Below, piece after piece: positions 1 to 9,621 of a DNA stretch of 61,331 nucleotides. Numbering within the stretch: position 1 is the stretch's first letter; the number at the start of each line of letters is the position of its first letter. The DNA is from Aeromonas popoffii. GTDB taxonomy: Bacteria > Pseudomonadota > Gammaproteobacteria > Enterobacterales > Aeromonadaceae. The translations under genes were made by a program, and so were the position numbers. The notes below the pieces were generated by a model. That model did no database searches, was not told where the DNA came from, and worked only from the letters and a program-made list of their open reading frames with translations. The stretch covers positions 136,679-198,009 of the forward strand of contig NZ_CDBI01000074.1 in NCBI RefSeq assembly GCF_000820025.1, written 5' to 3'.

Positions 1-1403
1 CCCCCGCCGATCCAGGCGCTGGCCGGACTGGTCTCCACCTTGATACCGCTGAGATCAGCCTCGATCTGCAGCGGCGCCGCCCGATAGAATCGGGCCCGTG
101 CCAGCAGATGTTGATACTGGCTGTTGACCACCAGAGCGACGCTGGCATTGCCCTTGGCATCCAGAGTCAGCTGACTGATCTGGCCTACCGGCAGCCCCTT
201 GTACCAGAGCGGCGCCCCTTCATTGAGCCCCGCCAGATCGTCGGCCTGCAGAGTGACCCGGGTGCCACTGACTTGATCCTTGCTGCTCAAGGTCATGGCC
301 CTGACCCTGTCACCTTCCACGTAGTCAAGGCGAATGGCCGGGCCGGCCAGCAGGCGATCCGCATGTTTGAGGCCGGCGGCACCGAAGGAGACAGTCTCCC
401 AGACGAGGCGACTGTTGCCGGTGATCCGAAATGCCTGTTCAGGGTTGATCAACGCCGTCACCACCCGACCCTTGTCGGTCAGGCGAACGGGGTCAACCCG
501 GCCAATCTCGATCCCTTCGAAAAGGATGGGCATTCCCTCCTTGATGGGCAGATCACCGGCCACTATGTCGATCCGCTCGCCACGGGCCGCTTCGGCCAGC
601 CCCTTGTAGAGGATGAAGGTCTGGCCTTTCTCCGGCTCGGGGGAGGCTTTGGGGGAGTCAAACGCTATGCCGCCGCTCAGTATGGAGGTAAGGCTGCCGG
701 CCTCCACATTGACCCCGGCCAGGCTGAAGGAGCCTTTGATGCCACTGATGTTCCAAAAGCGGGTATCGGCCTTGATGAGGTGTTCGAAACGCGGCTCGAT
801 CACCAGATCCAGGATCACGTTCTGGTTGTCCTGGCCGAGACGGGTGTTGATGACACTGCCTACCTCAATACCGCGGAAATAGAGTTTGGCGCCGATCCCG
901 ATAGATCCCAGCGAATCGGCGGTCAAGTGCAGCATGCGCCCCTGTGCCTGATAGCCGGGGGGAGGGCCATCCAGCGCATCAAACTCCTCTTCCAGCGGGT
1001 TGTTCTCCCGACCGGGTTGCAGATTGATGTAGTTGCCAGAGACCAGGGTATCCAGGCCCGAGATCTCGGTGAGTGATGCCTTGGGGCTCACCAGCCAGAA
1101 GTCGGACCCCTTGCGGATAAGCGGCCGGGCACGACTGTCAATCTTGGCCAGCACGGCTATCTTGCGGCCGTCCTCGGCCAGCGCCAGCTCCTGCACCACA
1201 CCGATAGCCACACCCTGATAGCGCACCTGGGTCTTGCCCGGCAAGATGCCATTGCCCTGGGCAAAGTTGATGCGAATAAGTTGGCCACTGCTCGCAAACT
1301 GCTGGTAGACGAAGCCACCTGCCAGCAAGAGGGCAATGGCGGGCAACAACCAGACTGGCGACAACCAGCGACGCTTCTCAATGACGGGTTCAGCCCCGAT
1401 CAT
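1..1403 (-). CDS. letB: LetB/YebT-like MCE-domain intermembrane lipid transport protein (partial, runs off left edge)
   Basis: The reading frame opens at the ATG at 1403-1401 behind AAGGAG and stays open for 467 codons to the window edge, so the C-terminus is missing. Residues about 13-30 form one membrane anchor. Four MCE-type motifs of the form G-hydrophobic-x-x-G-x-V/I are visible (GVAIGVV, GIEVGSV, GIEIGRV, GLPVGQI). Four repeats before the end favour the long seven-repeat YebT/LetB type (about 880 aa in E. coli) over three-repeat PqiB. In that family MCE rings stack into a periplasmic tunnel that moves lipids between inner and outer membranes. It lies downstream of two LetA-half genes on the same strand. 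The number of repeats beyond the edge cannot be seen. Confidence 0.88.
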   Translation of the reverse strand, partial: MIGAEPVIEKRRWLSPVWLLPAIALLLAGGFVYQQFASSGQLIRINFAQGNGILPGKTQVRYQGVAIGVVQELALAEDGRKIAVLAKIDSRARPLIRKGSDFWLVSPKASLTEISGLDTLVSGNYINLQPGRENNPLEEEFDALDGPPPGYQAQGRMLHLTADSLGSIGIGAKLYFRGIEVGSVINTRLGQDNQNVILDLVIEPRFEHLIKADTRFWNISGIKGSFSLAGVNVEAGSLTSILSGGIAFDSPKASPEPEKGQTFILYKGLAEAARGERIDIVAGDLPIKEGMPILFEGIEIGRVDPVRLTDKGRVVTALINPEQAFRITGNSRLVWETVSFGAAGLKHADRLLAGPAIRLDYVEGDRVRAMTLSSKDQVSGTRVTLQADDLAGLNEGAPLWYKGLPVGQISQLTLDAKGNASVALVVNSQYQHLLARARFYRAAPLQIEADLSGIKVETSPASAWIGG

Positions 1404-1549
1404 ACCGACTCCTTAATTGGCTGACATAAACAGCAGTTCAGATACAAACACATCACCGCCTGCGCGTTGCCTTGCGACAGTGCTGGCGGTTATTCACTAT
1501 TCGGGGCATCCCCATCCCAGGACAAGCGGGATCTGTGTTCACCAGACCA

Positions 1550-2158
1550 TCAACGGGCCGCCTTGTCCCAGAGCAAGCGGGTATCCAGCATGCGGGCCGA
1601 CATCATGGTCAGCACCACCACACCGGCAAACGCCGTGGCGCCGGGTCCCGCCCGTACATTGAGCAGCACGCCGCGATCCACCAGCGCCACCATCAGCGAG
1701 ATGACGAACAAGTCCAGCATGGACCAGCGGCCGATGAAGTCGATGATGCGATACATGATGAGCTGACGCTTGCGCCGCACCGGCGTGGTTCGCTGCAACT
1801 GCCAGCAGATCCAGCCCAGCCCCAAAATCTTGCCCACCGGCACTATGATGCTGGCAGTCAGCACTATGGTGGCGATACCCGACATCTTGCTGCGGTAGAG
1901 CATCATGATACCGCTGAAGATGGTATCGGACTGCAATAACCCCTTGTTGTAGAAATGGGTGATGGGCAACAGGTTGGCGGGCAGCAACATGAAGGTGGCC
2001 AGCGCCAGCAAGCCCCAGGACCAGGCCAGGGAGTGGGGGATACGAACCTGCAACCTGCTGTGACAACGGGGGCAGACGCTGCCCGCCTGATAGCGCACCA
2101 GCAGGCCACAGGTGTGGCAGCGGCAAAGCCCCAGCTCACGAGCGCTGGTCTGGGACAT
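1550..2158 (-). CDS. LetA/PqiA-family membrane protein, C-terminal half
   Basis: This 202-aa protein matches the second half of LetA/PqiA, the polytopic inner-membrane partner of the MCE protein. It begins with a zinc-ribbon-like pair (CHTCG and CPRCH, about residues 15-35) followed by four hydrophobic segments. It overlaps the preceding gene by 23 bp in another frame, but has its own ATG and a strong GGAGGAG ribosome binding site, so it looks like a genuine separate cistron rather than a sequencing frameshift. The E. coli homologues (YebS, PqiA) are single chains of about 420 aa carrying both halves. About 146 bp separate it from letB. Confidence 0.85.
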   Translation of the reverse strand: MSQTSARELGLCRCHTCGLLVRYQAGSVCPRCHSRLQVRIPHSLAWSWGLLALATFMLLPANLLPITHFYNKGLLQSDTIFSGIMMLYRSKMSGIATIVLTASIIVPVGKILGLGWICWQLQRTTPVRRKRQLIMYRIIDFIGRWSMLDLFVISLMVALVDRGVLLNVRAGPGATAFAGVVVLTMMSARMLDTRLLWDKAAR

Positions 2159-2768
2159 GATCCGGCTCCTCCAGTGGTACGCGCTCCCAGTAGGGGGCAG
2201 GATCGAACAGGATCAGCAGCGTCATGTTGAGCAGCATCAGGATCCCCAAGCTCAGCAGGCCGCCGCCGAGGCGCACATCGGCGATGTCGATCAGCTTGAA
2301 CAGGGCGACCAGCAGGCTGACCATGTAGACCTCCAGCATGGCCCAGTGACGAAATACCTCCACGGCTCTTAAGGTCGGCGCCAGTATGTGCCAGCGCTTG
2401 GCAAGGCCGGAGGCCAGTGCAAAGATCCCCAGCAGCAAGCCTACCGGCGCCAGTACGGCGCACCAGAATACCAGCCCCGCCACCCAGAATTCGTGCTCGA
2501 CCATCAGTACCAACATGCCCTTTAACAAGTTTGCGTCCGAGTTCACCCCGGCCAGACGCAGGTAGATGAGCGGTTCGAAGAAGGCAGAGGGCAGCAGCAA
2601 GAACCCCGTGATGGTCAGGGCCATCAACTGGGAGGAGCGGAAGGCATAGCGTCCATACAGATGCTGATGACAGCGGGGACAGTGAGCGTGGCGGCGCAGG
2701 GGCAATAACTTGCGTTCGATCAGCAAGTCGCAAGCCGGGCAGACGATCACGGGATTGGGATCCGACAT
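2136..2768 (-). CDS. LetA/PqiA-family membrane protein, N-terminal half
   Basis: This 210-aa polytopic protein is the first half of a LetA/PqiA-like transporter partner. The N-terminus has a zinc-ribbon-like arrangement (CPACD near residue 11, CPRCH near residue 31) and four hydrophobic stretches follow. It is the first gene of the minus-strand letA-letA-letB unit and is divergent from prpB, with about 150 bp between the start codons. Together the two halves add up to one full-length LetA. It most likely acts with LetB in phospholipid movement across the periplasm; that role is known for the E. coli family and inferred here. Confidence 0.85.
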   Translation of the reverse strand: MSDPNPVIVCPACDLLIERKLLPLRRHAHCPRCHQHLYGRYAFRSSQLMALTITGFLLLPSAFFEPLIYLRLAGVNSDANLLKGMLVLMVEHEFWVAGLVFWCAVLAPVGLLLGIFALASGLAKRWHILAPTLRAVEVFRHWAMLEVYMVSLLVALFKLIDIADVRLGGGLLSLGILMLLNMTLLILFDPAPYWERVPLEEPDHVPDQRS

Positions 2769-2857
2769 TACGATTCAATCTGTTGAAGGAATTGGTGAAA
2801 TTTACCCTAAAACCCGCGCCCTGTCTTGCCTGACGCCGTTCTGCCACGAAAGTATGA

Positions 2858-2873
2858 TTGACGTTAACGTAAA
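2858..2873. promoter_or_regulatory. LiuR-like (MerR family) operator upstream of prpB
   Basis: TTGACGTTAACGTAAA is a near-perfect 16-bp palindrome (14 of 16 positions symmetric) with a perfect ACGTTAACGT core, 43 bp before the prpB start codon. It resembles the motif described for LiuR, the MerR-type regulator of branched-chain amino acid and acyl-CoA catabolism in gammaproteobacteria. TTGACG could also serve as a -35 element. The regulator assignment is from memory of the motif; no liuR gene lies in this window. Confidence 0.5.
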
Positions 2874-2916
2874 CGTGATATTAGATAGTCAGACCAGACA
2901 AATGAAAGGAGTCATG

Positions 2917-3804
2917 ATGTCCAGCCTTACCCCCTCGGCAGGCCTGCGTTTTCGCACCGCCCTTGCCAACGAACGGCCCCTGCAGATCGTCGGCACCATC
3001 AATGCCTACATGGCCCTGATGGCCGAGCGTAGCGGCTTTGCGGCCCTCTATCTCTCCGGCGCCGGGGTGGCCAATGCCTCCTATGGCCTGCCGGATCTCG
3101 GCATGACCTCCCTCAATGACGTGCTGATCGACGCAGAAAGGATCACCGCTGCGACCAAGGTGCCCCTGCTGGTCGACATCGACACCGGTTGGGGCGGCGC
3201 CTTCAATATCGCCCGCACCATTCGCGCCTTTGAACGCGCCGGTGTCGCCGCCGTGCACATGGAAGATCAGGTGGCCCAGAAACGCTGTGGCCACAGGCCC
3301 AACAAGGCGGTGGTCTCGCAGGAGGAGATGTGCGATCGCATCAAGGCGGCGGTGGATGCCCGTCAGAACGGGGAGTTCGTCATCATGGCGCGCACAGATG
3401 CGCTGGCGGTGGAGGGGATTGGCCCGGCGCTGGAGCGCGCCGCCGCCTACGTGGCCGCCGGGGCAGACATGATCTTCGCCGAGGCGGTGACCGATCTCGG
3501 TCAGTATGACCGCTTCAAGCAGGCCGCCGGGGTGCCCATCCTCGCCAACATGACTGAATTCGGCCAGACAGCACTGTTTGACAAGGCCGAGCTCGCCGAG
3601 CACGGCGTCGACATGGTGCTCTACCCGTTAAGCGCCAGCCGGGCGGCCAATCAGGCCGCGCTCAACGTCTACCAGCACATTCGCCAGGATGGCCACCAGA
3701 GAGCCGTCGTGGACACCATGCAGACCCGGGAATCGTTATATGACTTTCTCGGTTATCACCATTACGAGCAGACACTGGATCGTCTGTTCACATCCAGGGA
3801 TTAG
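2917..3804 (+). CDS. prpB: 2-methylisocitrate lyase PrpB
   Basis: This 295-aa protein (E. coli PrpB is 296 aa) splits 2-methylisocitrate into pyruvate and succinate, the last step of the methylcitrate cycle for propionyl-CoA. Family landmarks are present: the QIVGTINA segment near the N-terminus, the catalytic KRCGHRPNK loop near residue 125, and [15 protein letters not shown] 2917 was chosen over 2914 because it sits 6 nt from AAAGGA. It is the first gene of a tight prpBCD operon. No prpE or PrpR-type activator accompanies it. Confidence 0.96.
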   Translation: MSSLTPSAGLRFRTALANERPLQIVGTINAYMALMAERSGFAALYLSGAGVANASYGLPDLGMTSLNDVLIDAERITAATKVPLLVDIDTGWGGAFNIARTIRAFERAGVAAVHMEDQVAQKRCGHRPNKAVVSQEEMCDRIKAAVDARQNGEFVIMARTDALAVEGIGPALERAAAYVAAGADMIFAEAVTDLGQYDRFKQAAGVPILANMTEFGQTALFDKAELAEHGVDMVLYPLSASRAANQAALNVYQHIRQDGHQRAVVDTMQTRESLYDFLGYHHYEQTLDRLFTSRD

Positions 3805-3815
3805 GAGGCAAGGTT

Positions 3816-4943
3816 ATGGGACAAGAGAAGCCATTGGGCGGCGCCGGCCTGCGGGGTCAGAGCGCGGGGGAAACCAGCATCTGTACCGTGGGCAAGAGCG
3901 GCACAGGACTCACCTATCGCGGCTATGACATCAAGGAGCTGGCGGATGGCGCCCAGTTCGAGGAGGTTGCCTATCTGCTGCTCAAGGGCGAGTTGCCCAG
4001 TGAACAGCAACTGCTGGACTACAAGCGCGAGCTGCGTCGCCTGCGCATCTTGCCCCGTGCCCTGCTGGAGGTGCTTGAGCTCATTCCCGCCAATGCCCAT
4101 CCCATGGATGTGCTGCGCACCGGCTGCTCCATGCTCGGCGATCTGGAGCCGGAAGAGGGCTTCGAGCACGAACATGAAGTGGCCGATCGGCTGCTGGCCG
4201 CCTTCCCTGGCATCCTTATTTATTGGTACAAGTTCAGTCATGAAGGGGTGCGTATCGCGCTCGATACCGACGAGGAGTGCATCGGTGGCCACTTTCTGGC
4301 GCTCTTGCACCAGAAGGCGCCGAGTGAGCTGGAACGCCGGGTGATGCATGTCTCCCTCATTCTCTATGCCGAGCACGAGTTCAACGCCTCCACCTTCGCG
4401 GCCCGGGTCTGTGCCTCGACCCTGTCCGATCTCTTCTCCTGCGTGACCGCCGCCATCGGTACCCTGCGCGGCCCGCTGCACGGCGGGGCCAACGAAGCCG
4501 CCATGGCGATGATCGCCCCCTGGCAGGATGAGGCTCAGGCCAGGGGCGAGCTGCTGGCAAAACTCGCGGCCAAGGAGAAGATCATGGGCTTTGGCCACGC
4601 CGTCTATCGCACCTCGGATCCGCGCAACGTCATCATCAAGGCGTGGTCGGCCAAGCTGGCCGAGGCGGCGGGGGACACACGCCTCTACCGCGTCTCCTGC
4701 GAGGCGGAGACGGTGATGTGGGAGGAAAAAGCACTCTTCCCCAACGCCGACTTCTTCCATGCCAGCGCCTATCACTACATGGGGATCCCGACCAAGCTGT
4801 TCACCCCCATTTTCGTCTGCTCTCGGGTCACCGGCTGGTGCGCCCACGTGATGGAGCAGCGCGAGCACAACAGGATCATTCGCCCGAGCGCCGATTACGT
4901 CGGCCCGGCCCCCCGTCATTTCGTCTCCCTACAACAACGATAA
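3816..4943 (+). CDS. prpC: 2-methylcitrate synthase PrpC
   Basis: This 375-aa member of the citrate synthase superfamily condenses propionyl-CoA with oxaloacetate to 2-methylcitrate. Visible motifs include the catalytic histidine segments LHGGANE and MGFGHAVY, an EHEFNAS segment, and a C-terminal [14 protein letters not shown] block typical of PrpC. The start has an excellent AGGAGG site. It follows prpB by 11 bp and precedes prpD by 10 bp, so the three are almost certainly co-transcribed. Length and motifs match the methylcitrate rather than the larger hexameric citrate synthase type. Confidence 0.96.
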   Translation: MGQEKPLGGAGLRGQSAGETSICTVGKSGTGLTYRGYDIKELADGAQFEEVAYLLLKGELPSEQQLLDYKRELRRLRILPRALLEVLELIPANAHPMDVLRTGCSMLGDLEPEEGFEHEHEVADRLLAAFPGILIYWYKFSHEGVRIALDTDEECIGGHFLALLHQKAPSELERRVMHVSLILYAEHEFNASTFAARVCASTLSDLFSCVTAAIGTLRGPLHGGANEAAMAMIAPWQDEAQARGELLAKLAAKEKIMGFGHAVYRTSDPRNVIIKAWSAKLAEAAGDTRLYRVSCEAETVMWEEKALFPNADFFHASAYHYMGIPTKLFTPIFVCSRVTGWCAHVMEQREHNRIIRPSADYVGPAPRHFVSLQQR

Positions 4944-4953
4944 GGAAATCACG

Positions 4954-6399
4954 ATGTCCGCCAACGTCGACGTCAACCACAGACCCGAGCCCGATCAGGT
5001 GCTGGTCGATATTGCCGATTATGTCTGCAACCACCCCATCACCAGCCAGGCAGCCCTCGATACCGCCCGCTACTGCCTGATGGACACCCTGGGCTGCGGT
5101 CTGCTGGCGCTGCGCTTTCCCGAATGCACCAAGCACCTGGGCCCCATAGTCCCCGGTACCGTCGTGCCCCATGGTGCCCGGGTGCCCGGAACCCAGCTCT
5201 GCCTCGATCCGGTCAAGGCGGCCTGGGACATCGGCGCCATCATCCGCTGGCTCGATTACAACGACACCTGGCTTGCCGCCGAATGGGGCCATCCTTCCGA
5301 CAACCTGGGGGGTATTCTGGCGACCGCCGACTGGCTGTCGCGCACCCGCGTGGCCGAGGGCAAGGCGCCGCTGACCATGGCCGATGTGCTGACGGCCATG
5401 ATCAAGGCTCACGAAATTCAAGGGGTGCTGGCGCTCGAAAACTCCTTTAATCGGGTTGGCCTCGATCACGTGGTGCTGGTCAAAGTCGCCAGCACCGCCG
5501 TGGTGACCCACATGCTGGGAGGGAGTCGGGATCAGGTGATCGATGCGGTCTCCCAAGCCTGGGTTGATGGCCAGAGCCTGCGTACCTACCGCCACGCGCC
5601 CAACGCGGGCTCTCGCAAGAGCTGGGCGGCGGGGGATGCCACTTCCCGCGCGGTGCGTCTGGCGCTGATCACCATGAGCGGCGAGATGGGCTATCCCGGC
5701 GTATTGAGCGCCCCCAGGTGGGGCTTCTACGACGTGCTGTTCAAGGGCAACCAGTTCGCCTTGCATCAGGGCTACGGCAGCTATGTGATGGAGAACGTGC
5801 TGTTCAAGATCGCCTATCCCGCCGAGTTCCACGCCCAGACCGCGGTGGAGTGCGCCATGAAGCTGCATGGTCAGGTGAAGGGACGGCTGGACGAGATCGA
5901 CCGCATCGAACTCACCACCCATGAATCGGCCATTCGCATCATCAGCAAGGTGGGGACACTCAACAACCCGGCCGATCGGGATCACTGCCTGCAGTACATG
6001 GTGGCAGTGCCGCTGATTTTTGGTCGCCTTATCGCCGAGGATTACGAAGATGGCATCGCTGCCGATCCCCGCATCGACGGGCTGCGCGGCAAGATGGTGG
6101 TGCAGGAGGACAAGCGCTACAGCCGCGAATATCTGGAGGCGGACAAGCGATCTATTGCCAACGCCATCCAGATCTTCTTCAAGGACGGGTCTCACACTCC
6201 TAAGGTAGAGGTGGAGTACCCGGTCGGCCATCGTCGCCGTCGGGAGGAGGGGATCCCGCTGTTGGTAGAAAAATTCCAGCATAACCTGGCCACCCGTTTC
6301 CCGGCCAAACGGGTACAGGATATCCTCGCCCTCTGCCAGGATGGCCAGCGGCTGGCCGGCACGCCGGTCCACGCCTTCATGGATCTGCTGGTGATCTGA
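4954..6399 (+). CDS. prpD: 2-methylcitrate dehydratase PrpD (MmgE/PrpD family)
   Basis: This 481-aa protein (E. coli PrpD 483 aa) is an iron-sulfur-independent dehydratase converting 2-methylcitrate to 2-methylaconitate. Family features include [17 protein letters not shown], the [20 protein letters not shown] stretch around residue 90 and NRVGLDHV. The operon uses PrpD alone; the alternative AcnD/PrpF pair common in other gammaproteobacteria is not adjacent. A strong intrinsic terminator follows at 6423-6450. Confidence 0.96.
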   Translation: MSANVDVNHRPEPDQVLVDIADYVCNHPITSQAALDTARYCLMDTLGCGLLALRFPECTKHLGPIVPGTVVPHGARVPGTQLCLDPVKAAWDIGAIIRWLDYNDTWLAAEWGHPSDNLGGILATADWLSRTRVAEGKAPLTMADVLTAMIKAHEIQGVLALENSFNRVGLDHVVLVKVASTAVVTHMLGGSRDQVIDAVSQAWVDGQSLRTYRHAPNAGSRKSWAAGDATSRAVRLALITMSGEMGYPGVLSAPRWGFYDVLFKGNQFALHQGYGSYVMENVLFKIAYPAEFHAQTAVECAMKLHGQVKGRLDEIDRIELTTHESAIRIISKVGTLNNPADRDHCLQYMVAVPLIFGRLIAEDYEDGIAADPRIDGLRGKMVVQEDKRYSREYLEADKRSIANAIQIFFKDGSHTPKVEVEYPVGHRRRREEGIPLLVEKFQHNLATRFPAKRVQDILALCQDGQRLAGTPVHAFMDLLVI

Positions 6400-6422
6400 T
6401 CCGCAGGTTTCCCCCAGTAACA

Positions 6423-6450
6423 GAAGCGGGCCACACGGACCCGCTTTTTT
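6423..6450 (+). terminator. Intrinsic terminator of prpBCD
   Basis: AAGCGGG and CCCGCTT pair across a 9-nt loop and run straight into a T tract, 24 bp after the prpD stop codon. Confidence 0.85.
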
Positions 6451-6473
6451 ATTGCAGTATCCAGCACCACCTG

Positions 6474-7214
6474 TCAATCCAGCACGCTGGCATCCCCATC
6501 AAACAACGCCGCCATGATGGCGCTTTCCCGGCTGGCGATGGTGTCCAGAAACTCATTCGCTTTCCCCATCTGATGGCAGACCCGATAGCCACGGTCGACA
6601 AACGAGAAGAGCTCGCCAAGGCCTGCCAGATGGGCCGGTCCCGACATCAGTTTGAGGGTGGTGCCAAGGAAAGGCTTGCGGGCCAGCCTGTCCAGGGTGA
6701 GCCCCAGTTCGGTGACCAGGGTTATCTGATGGGCGCGCCGCTCGGGTTCACCCACCTCCCGATAGGCGAGGGCATACGCCTCTGCCGTCAGCTGATGGAT
6801 GGCACCACTGCGACGTAGCGCCACCACCATCAGGTAGTCGAGCTCCTCGGAGAGGGCATCGAGTTCGATCGCCTGCGCCAGCACCTTGAGCCCGGACTCC
6901 GGCAGGAATCGCTCGGCGGTGGGCATCACCCGCATCACGTCCGCATCGCGGCGGGCACAATCGCCAGGACCATAGAGATCCGTCAGGAAAAACGCGGCCG
7001 CCGCGCCATAGCGTTTGCTCTTAAGCAGATCGCCGTGGGTGCGGCCCAACCGATCCGCCTGCCACTGGCGCAAGCTGTCCCTGTCTTGTTGGTCTTCCGG
7101 GTGGGTGCGCATCTGTTCACGCAGGGAAGCAACCCGGTTGAGCTGGCGATAGAGCCGCCCCAGGGTACTCTCGTCCGCTTGCGGGTCATCGGCTATGTGT
7201 GTCTCTTGGGTCAT
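6474..7214 (-). CDS. Conserved hypothetical protein with an FFLTDLYGP motif
   Basis: I do not recognise a function for this predicted soluble, mostly helical protein of 246 aa. It contains FFLTDLYGPGDCARRDAD around residue 75, a pattern I associate with an uncharacterised family in marine and aquatic gammaproteobacteria, and a C-terminal helical region. ATG 7214 is preferred to the in-frame GTG 7238 because AGAGAG precedes it at reasonable distance. There is no signal peptide or membrane segment. It converges on prpD and is divergent from the lipid-storage genes, so any link to them is only positional. Confidence 0.75.
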   Translation of the reverse strand: MTQETHIADDPQADESTLGRLYRQLNRVASLREQMRTHPEDQQDRDSLRQWQADRLGRTHGDLLKSKRYGAAAAFFLTDLYGPGDCARRDADVMRVMPTAERFLPESGLKVLAQAIELDALSEELDYLMVVALRRSGAIHQLTAEAYALAYREVGEPERRAHQITLVTELGLTLDRLARKPFLGTTLKLMSGPAHLAGLGELFSFVDRGYRVCHQMGKANEFLDTIASRESAIMAALFDGDASVLD

Positions 7215-7473
7215 ATGCTGCTCTCTGGTGACCTGCACCGAATGGCCTGGCGGCTAGATAAAACGAGGGCATGAACCCTGAAGGGGAGGCGGGGCTGCCA
7301 CTCAGGTACGCCTTTGCCTGTTAGTGTAACGCGAGCGGGAATGAGGAGAAAAGCATGGAGCATTTACTCAACCGTCTTTGTTAAGTGAGTCCCAATTATG
7401 TTGCAAATGGCTTTCACTTGTTTGATTCATGTGTTTAATATCAGTAAATGTTGTCACCGCTCAGAGAGTTAGC

Positions 7474-7806
7474 ATGTTTCTATACGATCCCCTTGTCGGC
7501 AGCAGCCTGTCGACCATCAAGGTCAACCGCCAGCATCCCTTGGGATTAGCAGGGGTACGGCTCGCCGCCGAAGCCATCGCACAGGACATGAGCGAAGAGT
7601 ACGAACTCGACTGTGAGTGGGAAGATGAAGAGGAGACCCGGCTGATGTTTCGCGGCGCCGGGGTCAATGGCTTTCTCTGCCTGACCGACAACAGCCTGCA
7701 GCTGGAAGTGCGCCTCGGCCTGATGCTGCTGCCGGTACGCAGCGTGCTGGAACAGGAAATCCTCGAATATGTCGATCATCGCCTGCCTTGTCCCTGTCAG
7801 GGATAA
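7474..7806 (+). CDS. Polyhydroxyalkanoic acid system family protein
   Basis: This small protein of 110 aa resembles the PHA_gran_rgn (polyhydroxyalkanoic acid system) family, seen beside PHA granule genes. The central part is acidic (EEYELDCEWEDEEETRLMFRG) and the C-terminal part (LEVRLGLMLLPVRSVLEQEI) is the family hallmark. ATG 7474 is chosen over 7429 because AGAGAG precedes it and homologues start near this point. It opens the lipid-storage island. The exact biochemical role of the family is not established. Confidence 0.75.
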   Translation: MFLYDPLVGSSLSTIKVNRQHPLGLAGVRLAAEAIAQDMSEEYELDCEWEDEEETRLMFRGAGVNGFLCLTDNSLQLEVRLGLMLLPVRSVLEQEILEYVDHRLPCPCQG

Positions 7807-8110
7807 CCCGGGGCAAGAATTCAAATATTCACTTAATACCGTCGCCGACAATAGCTGCGAATTAGCACCTTTGTATATTAATTGAACGACACATACCCTC
7901 CGGATAACAATAAATCGGGAGGGTATGCACGGGCTGATTATGTGTTCTGCGATAAAATATTCATGGCGCTACGTGTCGTTCTGTCCAGACAGAAAGAATT
8001 AATCGAAGCGTATTGGCACCAACATATAGGACTCCTGTTTGTTCGCCATCGATAATGTGGTTTTCATAAGAAGGCCGCGGACAAATAAGCGAAACGGTAG
8101 GGAAAATACC
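7807..8110. other. Intergenic region with a long inverted repeat, before the wax ester synthase gene
   Basis: No gene is seen. CATACCCTCC (7892-7901) and GGAGGGTATG (7918-7927) form a perfect 10-bp inverted repeat with a 16-nt loop. It lacks a T tract, so it could be an RNA hairpin ending the upstream gene or an operator for the WS/DGAT gene. Confidence 0.6.
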
Positions 8111-9541
8111 ATGTCACCCTGTGAACTTATCTCCTGTGTCGATACCGCCTGGCTGCGGATGGACAGGCCCAACAATCTGATGCAGATCGTCGGCGTGCTG
8201 ATGTTTGATGGTCAGTTGGACGAAGCCCAGCTGCGTGCCAGCCTTCTGTACACTCTGAGCGTGCAACCCCGTTTTCACCAAAAAGCCAGCCTGGAGGGGG
8301 GAGAGTACTACTGGCGCGACGATCCCGATTTTGATCTTGACCAGCATCTCAAGCGGGTGATCCTGCCGGGCAAGGCAGGCAAGGAGGAGCTGGAGCGGCT
8401 GGTGGCCGATTTTGCCTCCACCCCGCTCAACCACCAGCGCCCCCTGTGGGAGATGCACCTGGTGGACACCTCCCTCGGTGGGCAGGCGCTGGTGGTGCGT
8501 TTTCATCACGCCATGGGAGATGGCTTCTCCCTGGTGCGCGCCCTGCTTACCATGATGGATGACAGCCCGACCCCGGCGCCACGTCCGCAACCCGAGCCGA
8601 TTACCGGCGATCATGACGACGACGAGCAGGACATCCATCAAGGCAGCCGTCTGCTGCGGGCCGGGCTCAAGCTGACCGGTACCCTCTGGTCCAAATATGT
8701 CGAGGTACTGACCCATCCCACCAAGGCAATGGATTACCTCAAGACAGGCCGGGATGTGACCGCCGAGCTCTACACCATCGCCACCCTCTCCGACGATGCC
8801 AAGTCCCGGTTGAAGGGGGAGACAGGCAGCGCCAAACGGGTGGCCTGGTCTGAACAGATCCCGCTACCGGACGTAAAAGCGGTAGGGCGGGTGCTCGGCT
8901 GTTCGGTCAACGATCTGTTGATCGCCGCCACCGCCGGGGCATTTCGCCACTATCTGCTGGCACAGGGGGACGAGGTCGATGACATCGAGATCCGCACGCT
9001 GGTGCCCGTCAATATGCGCGCGCCCGACGACAAGGGGGCCCTTGGCAACCGCTTCGGGCTGGTGGCCCTGGACTTGCCCATCGACATAGCGCACCCGCTG
9101 CAGCGGCTCCATGCGGTGCGGGATCGGATGCAGGCGCTGAAATCCTCCCTGCAACCGGCGGTGGTGCTGAATCTGCTGGAGGTGATGGGCATGGCCCCCA
9201 GAGCGGTGCAGCAACAAGCCATCGACATTCTGTCGGCCAAGGCCAGCGCCGTCATCACCAATGTGCCCGGCCCCCAGCAGACCCTCTATCTGGCCGGTGC
9301 CCGCCTGCGCCAGCCCCTGTTTTGGGTGCCTCAGGCCGGTGACATTGGCGTCGGCGTCTCTATCCTCTCCTATGACAACAAGGTGCAGCTCGGCCTCATC
9401 ACCGACAAGAAGCGGGTGCCGGACCCTGAGCTCATTGCCCTGCGCTTCGCTGTGGAGTTCGAGCAGCTGCTGTTGCTGGTGCTGATGGAGCCGGATCTGC
9501 TCTACGATCCCGAGATGCTGGATCAGCTGCTGCACGGCTGA
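8111..9541 (+). CDS. Wax ester synthase / acyl-CoA:diacylglycerol acyltransferase (WS/DGAT)
   Basis: This 476-aa protein of the bifunctional WS/DGAT family esterifies long-chain alcohols or diacylglycerol with acyl-CoA to make wax esters or triacylglycerol. The catalytic motif HHAMGDG (HHxxxDG) lies at about residues 132-138, inside LVVRFHHAMGDGFSLVRA. The C-terminal half carries the family segments NDLLIAATAGAFRHYL, GNRFGLVALDLPI and ITNVPGP. The start at 8111 is the ATG whose protein begins SPCELISCVDTAWLRMD, typical of the family. A fatty acyl-CoA reductase gene (13213) could supply the alcohol. The length matches Acinetobacter and Marinobacter enzymes (about 460-475 aa). Confidence 0.93.
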   Translation: MSPCELISCVDTAWLRMDRPNNLMQIVGVLMFDGQLDEAQLRASLLYTLSVQPRFHQKASLEGGEYYWRDDPDFDLDQHLKRVILPGKAGKEELERLVADFASTPLNHQRPLWEMHLVDTSLGGQALVVRFHHAMGDGFSLVRALLTMMDDSPTPAPRPQPEPITGDHDDDEQDIHQGSRLLRAGLKLTGTLWSKYVEVLTHPTKAMDYLKTGRDVTAELYTIATLSDDAKSRLKGETGSAKRVAWSEQIPLPDVKAVGRVLGCSVNDLLIAATAGAFRHYLLAQGDEVDDIEIRTLVPVNMRAPDDKGALGNRFGLVALDLPIDIAHPLQRLHAVRDRMQALKSSLQPAVVLNLLEVMGMAPRAVQQQAIDILSAKASAVITNVPGPQQTLYLAGARLRQPLFWVPQAGDIGVGVSILSYDNKVQLGLITDKKRVPDPELIALRFAVEFEQLLLLVLMEPDLLYDPEMLDQLLHG

Positions 9542-9571
9542 GCCGCTCTGGCACGCCACCCGACATGAAAC

Positions 9572-9601
9572 AAAGAGGCCAACCCTGGGGTTGGCCTCTT
9601 T
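9572..9601. terminator. Bidirectional intrinsic terminator between WS/DGAT and the TPR gene
   Basis: AAAGAGGCCAACCC and GGGTTGGCCTCTTT form a perfect stem that can terminate both converging transcripts. Confidence 0.85.
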
Positions 9602-9621
9602 CATTGCGCAGCACCGCCGGG

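Noticed and set aside
108..1076. 322-codon plus-strand frame at the left edge
   Set aside because: The minus strand carries the MCE-repeat protein with clear motifs, so this is a shadow.
1..2768. Assignment as pqiAB
   Set aside because: At least four MCE motifs occur in the first 467 residues, more than the three of PqiB, so the LetB/YebT type fits better.
4876..6477. 533-codon minus-strand frame opposite prpD
   Set aside because: prpD is certain; the antisense product has no recognisable motif.
7390..7440. Second copy of the lipid-island dyad near the 7474 gene
   Set aside because: CAAATG occurs, but the right arm does not match CATTTGAA at the correct spacing.
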